This document shows, one piece after another, positions 4,922 to 6,335 of a stretch of 6,335 nucleotides of DNA. Each line of letters starts with the position of its first letter. The stretch's first letter is position 1. The notes below the pieces were generated by a model that saw only the letters and a program-made list of their open reading frames with translations, searched no databases and was not told the origin of the DNA. The stretch covers positions 6,299-12,633 of the forward strand of contig JAPLLP010000173.1 of NCBI GenBank assembly GCA_026387515.1, in the 5' to 3' direction. The stretch is from Candidatus Omnitrophota bacterium (GTDB lineage: Bacteria; Omnitrophota; Koll11; Gygaellales; Profunditerraquicolaceae). The position numbers were made by a program, and so were the translations under genes.

Positions 4922-5829
4922 TTTACGGGATTTCAGATATCAGGCATTATAAGAGATCGGTTGTGGCATTAGGTGTATTTGACGGCGTGCACCTGGGGCA
5001 CAGGAAAATCCTTTCACAGGCAGTAAAGAAGGCCAGGGAGATCAAGGGTACCAGCATCGCTATAACCTTCTGGCCTCTTCCCAGGGAAAAAGAGAGTCTT
5101 TATTCTTTAAATCATCGCCTGCGCCTGATCCGCGAATTAGGCATTCAAGTGGCGATAGTGATAAGGTTTACTCAGGGTTTCTCGCGCATTTCGGCAGAGC
5201 GTTTTGTTAAAGACATACTGGTAGGCCGCATTTGGGCCCGGCATATCTTTATAGGGAAGAATTTCCGCTTCGGAAAAAAAAGAGAAGGGGATTACCGTCT
5301 TTTACAAAGGTTATCTTTAGGCAATAATTTTAAGGTCCGGGTATTTGAAATTATCCGGCGTCAAGGTACCGTCGTAAGCAGCACGCTATTACGCAGCCTG
5401 ATCAGCCGGGGAGAACTATCCCGCGCGCGGCAATTACTCTTACGTCCAGTAAGTGTCTTGGGCACAGTGGTCAGGGGTGAGTCTCGGGGCGCTTCATTGG
5501 GTTTTCCCACTGCTAATATTGACCCGCATCATGAGGTACTTCCTCCGGATGGGATTTATGCGGTTTGGGTTATTCTGCAGGGAAAAAGATTTAGGGGCGT
5601 TTGTTATATAGGCAAAAAGCCTACTTTCAAAACTCAAGAACCCAGGCTTGCGCAGACAAGCATAGAGGCGCACATTTTTGGTCTACGCAAAAATATTTAC
5701 GCTAAAGTCACGGAAATACAATTTATAAAAAAATTAAGAGGCGACAAAAAATTTAATTCTGCCGAAGAGCTGGCCAGCCAGATAAAAAAAGACATTTCCC
5801 ACGAAAAAAATATTTTCCCCCACATCTGA
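4912..5829 (+). CDS. ribF: bifunctional riboflavin kinase / FAD synthetase
   Basis: This 305-residue protein has the two-domain layout of bacterial RibF, which phosphorylates riboflavin to FMN and adenylates FMN to FAD. The N-terminal adenylyltransferase domain has GVFDGVHLGH (21-30, H27 and H30), GKNFRFG (115-121) and the VVSSTLLR loop (154-161). The riboflavin kinase domain has LGFPTAN (196-202), the DGIYAVW strand, IGKKPTF (233-239) and E252 in IEAHIF, the expected catalytic acid. Two departures: FWPLP (53-57) where relatives usually have F-x-PHP, and HIFGL where D-F often follows HIF. The start overlaps the nrnA stop by 10 bases and has no clear Shine-Dalgarno, so translation probably depends on coupling. 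truB, often found between nrnA and ribF, is absent. Confidence 0.95.
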   Translation: MRIVYGISDIRHYKRSVVALGVFDGVHLGHRKILSQAVKKAREIKGTSIAITFWPLPREKESLYSLNHRLRLIRELGIQVAIVIRFTQGFSRISAERFVKDILVGRIWARHIFIGKNFRFGKKREGDYRLLQRLSLGNNFKVRVFEIIRRQGTVVSSTLLRSLISRGELSRARQLLLRPVSVLGTVVRGESRGASLGFPTANIDPHHEVLPPDGIYAVWVILQGKRFRGVCYIGKKPTFKTQEPRLAQTSIEAHIFGLRKNIYAKVTEIQFIKKLRGDKKFNSAEELASQIKKDISHEKNIFPHI

Positions 5830-5848
5830 TTATCCGCTATATATCGTA

Positions 5849-6292
5849 GTGCAATCAATTAACGGAGAGTACTTGCATACTATCGACCGTAAAGGCCGAC
5901 TGATTTTGCCCGCCAAGTTTCGTGAAGTAGCCAAGGCAAATTTCATCGAAAAGTTCTATCTTACCCGAGGGTTGGATAAATGTCTCTTTATGTTTTCGGA
6001 AGAAGAGTGGCGTTCGCAAGAGTCTAAGTTCAAGAACCTGTCTTTCACCAAACATGAGGCGCGTACCTTTAACCGGCTTTTTTTCTCCGGAGCCATGGAG
6101 TTGGCCGCGGATAGGCAAGGCAGGATATTGCTTGCGCAGTACTTGAAGGATTACGCCGAGATAAAGAAGGACGTATTGATCGTGGGAGTATCCAATCGTA
6201 TCGAGATCTGGGCAAGAGAGAAATGGCAGGAGTATTACGGTACCTGGCGGCCTTCTTTTGAGGAGATCGCCGAGAAATTGATAGATGCTTGA
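5849..6292 (+). CDS. mraZ: MraZ, transcriptional regulator heading the dcw cluster
   Basis: This 147-residue protein has the two tandem SpoVT-AbrB-like repeats of MraZ: INGEYLHTIDRKGRLILPAK (4-23, DRKGR at 13-17) and ELAADRQGRILLAQYLKDYA (84-103, DRQGR at 88-92), followed by VGVSNRIEIWAREKW. MraZ forms ring oligomers and binds repeats upstream of its own operon to control division and wall genes. Translation must begin at GTG 5849. The frame is open upstream to 5786 but contains no ATG, GTG or TTG, and homology starts at about residue 4. No Shine-Dalgarno is visible in the 19-base gap after ribF, which is unusual. No convincing cluster of TGGG-type MraZ boxes is seen upstream. The 3' end overlaps the next open frame by 8 bases. 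Confidence 0.94.
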   Translation: MQSINGEYLHTIDRKGRLILPAKFREVAKANFIEKFYLTRGLDKCLFMFSEEEWRSQESKFKNLSFTKHEARTFNRLFFSGAMELAADRQGRILLAQYLKDYAEIKKDVLIVGVSNRIEIWAREKWQEYYGTWRPSFEEIAEKLIDA

Positions 6293-6335
6293 TAAAGAGC
6301 TTTTGTTTAGCGATTGCGTAGTGGACACTAAACTG
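6285..6335 (+). CDS. start of a downstream gene (3' partial), possibly rsmH
   Basis: ATG 6285 overlaps the mraZ stop by eight bases and the frame stays open for 17 codons to the window edge (MLDKELLFSDCVVDTKL). The dcw cluster order predicts rsmH (16S rRNA m4C1402 methyltransferase) here, but RsmH normally starts close to an H-x-PVLL motif that is not yet reached. No clear Shine-Dalgarno lies at a suitable distance; GAGGAG ends about 20 bases upstream. The true start could be at GTG 6321 in the same frame or beyond the window. Identity is unproven. Confidence 0.35.
   Translation, partial: MLDKELLFSDCVVDTKL

Noticed and set aside
5795..5824. Two TGGG-type sites on the minus strand upstream of mraZ (about 21 bp apart), as possible MraZ boxes
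   Set aside because: Known MraZ boxes are three or more same-strand repeats about 10 bp apart. Two copies inside the ribF coding region at twice that spacing are not enough.
5855..6328. 157-codon open frame on the minus strand opposite mraZ
   Set aside because: It is antisense to a well-supported MraZ, has no recognisable motif and low-complexity composition typical of a shadow frame. The other minus-strand frames (290-505, 562-846, 2272-2469, 2321-2566, 3892-4260, 4537-4836) were rejected for the same reason.

Overview
The window is a compact, all-plus-strand run of mostly housekeeping genes from a bacterium with moderate G+C. No tRNA, rRNA, CRISPR array or transposase gene was found, and no gene-free stretch exceeds about 155 bases. 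Several family details (NrnA motif I with Glu, an FWP-type RibF, an Aquifex-like A-adding tRNA nucleotidyltransferase) suggest an uncultured deep-branching phylum such as Omnitrophota. That placement is a guess from memory of similar proteins.

Layout. 1-93 is the 3' end of ligA (BRCT tail of NAD-dependent DNA ligase). It overlaps in ATGA fashion with a small lipoprotein gene of unknown function (90-608). An MBL-fold hydrolase of the YcbL/glyoxalase II group (622-1236) then overlaps, again by ATGA, a XerD-type tyrosine recombinase (1233-2120). A 153-bp intergenic region holds a long imperfect inverted-repeat element whose stem reaches the stop codon of xerD and the start codon of the next gene. 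That gene is a class II tRNA nucleotidyltransferase (2274-3548). A 61-bp intergenic region packed with hairpins precedes rbfA (3610-3990), which overlaps nrnA (best start 3950, to 4921). nrnA overlaps ribF (4912-5829), and 19 bp later mraZ (5849-6292) opens what is normally the division and cell-wall (dcw) cluster. The window ends 51 nt into a further open frame starting at 6285.

How the genes fit together. rbfA-nrnA-ribF is a remnant of the widespread nusA-infB-rbfA-nrnA-truB-ribF-rpsO block (ribosome maturation, nanoRNA and pAp turnover, flavin cofactor synthesis), but truB is missing between nrnA and ribF and infB is not upstream of rbfA. The tRNA nucleotidyltransferase sits where infB would be. 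The tight overlaps suggest co-transcription and translational coupling within ligA-xerD and within rbfA-mraZ.

The most interesting non-coding signal is a G-rich motif close to AGGGGACGGTTCC. It occurs at three gene junctions in direct orientation (604, 1216, 2122) and once inverted (2255-2271). It apparently supplies Shine-Dalgarno sequence to two genes, appears to rewrite the C-terminus of the MBL protein, and forms the ends of the intergenic inverted-repeat element. No obviously new multi-gene system is visible.
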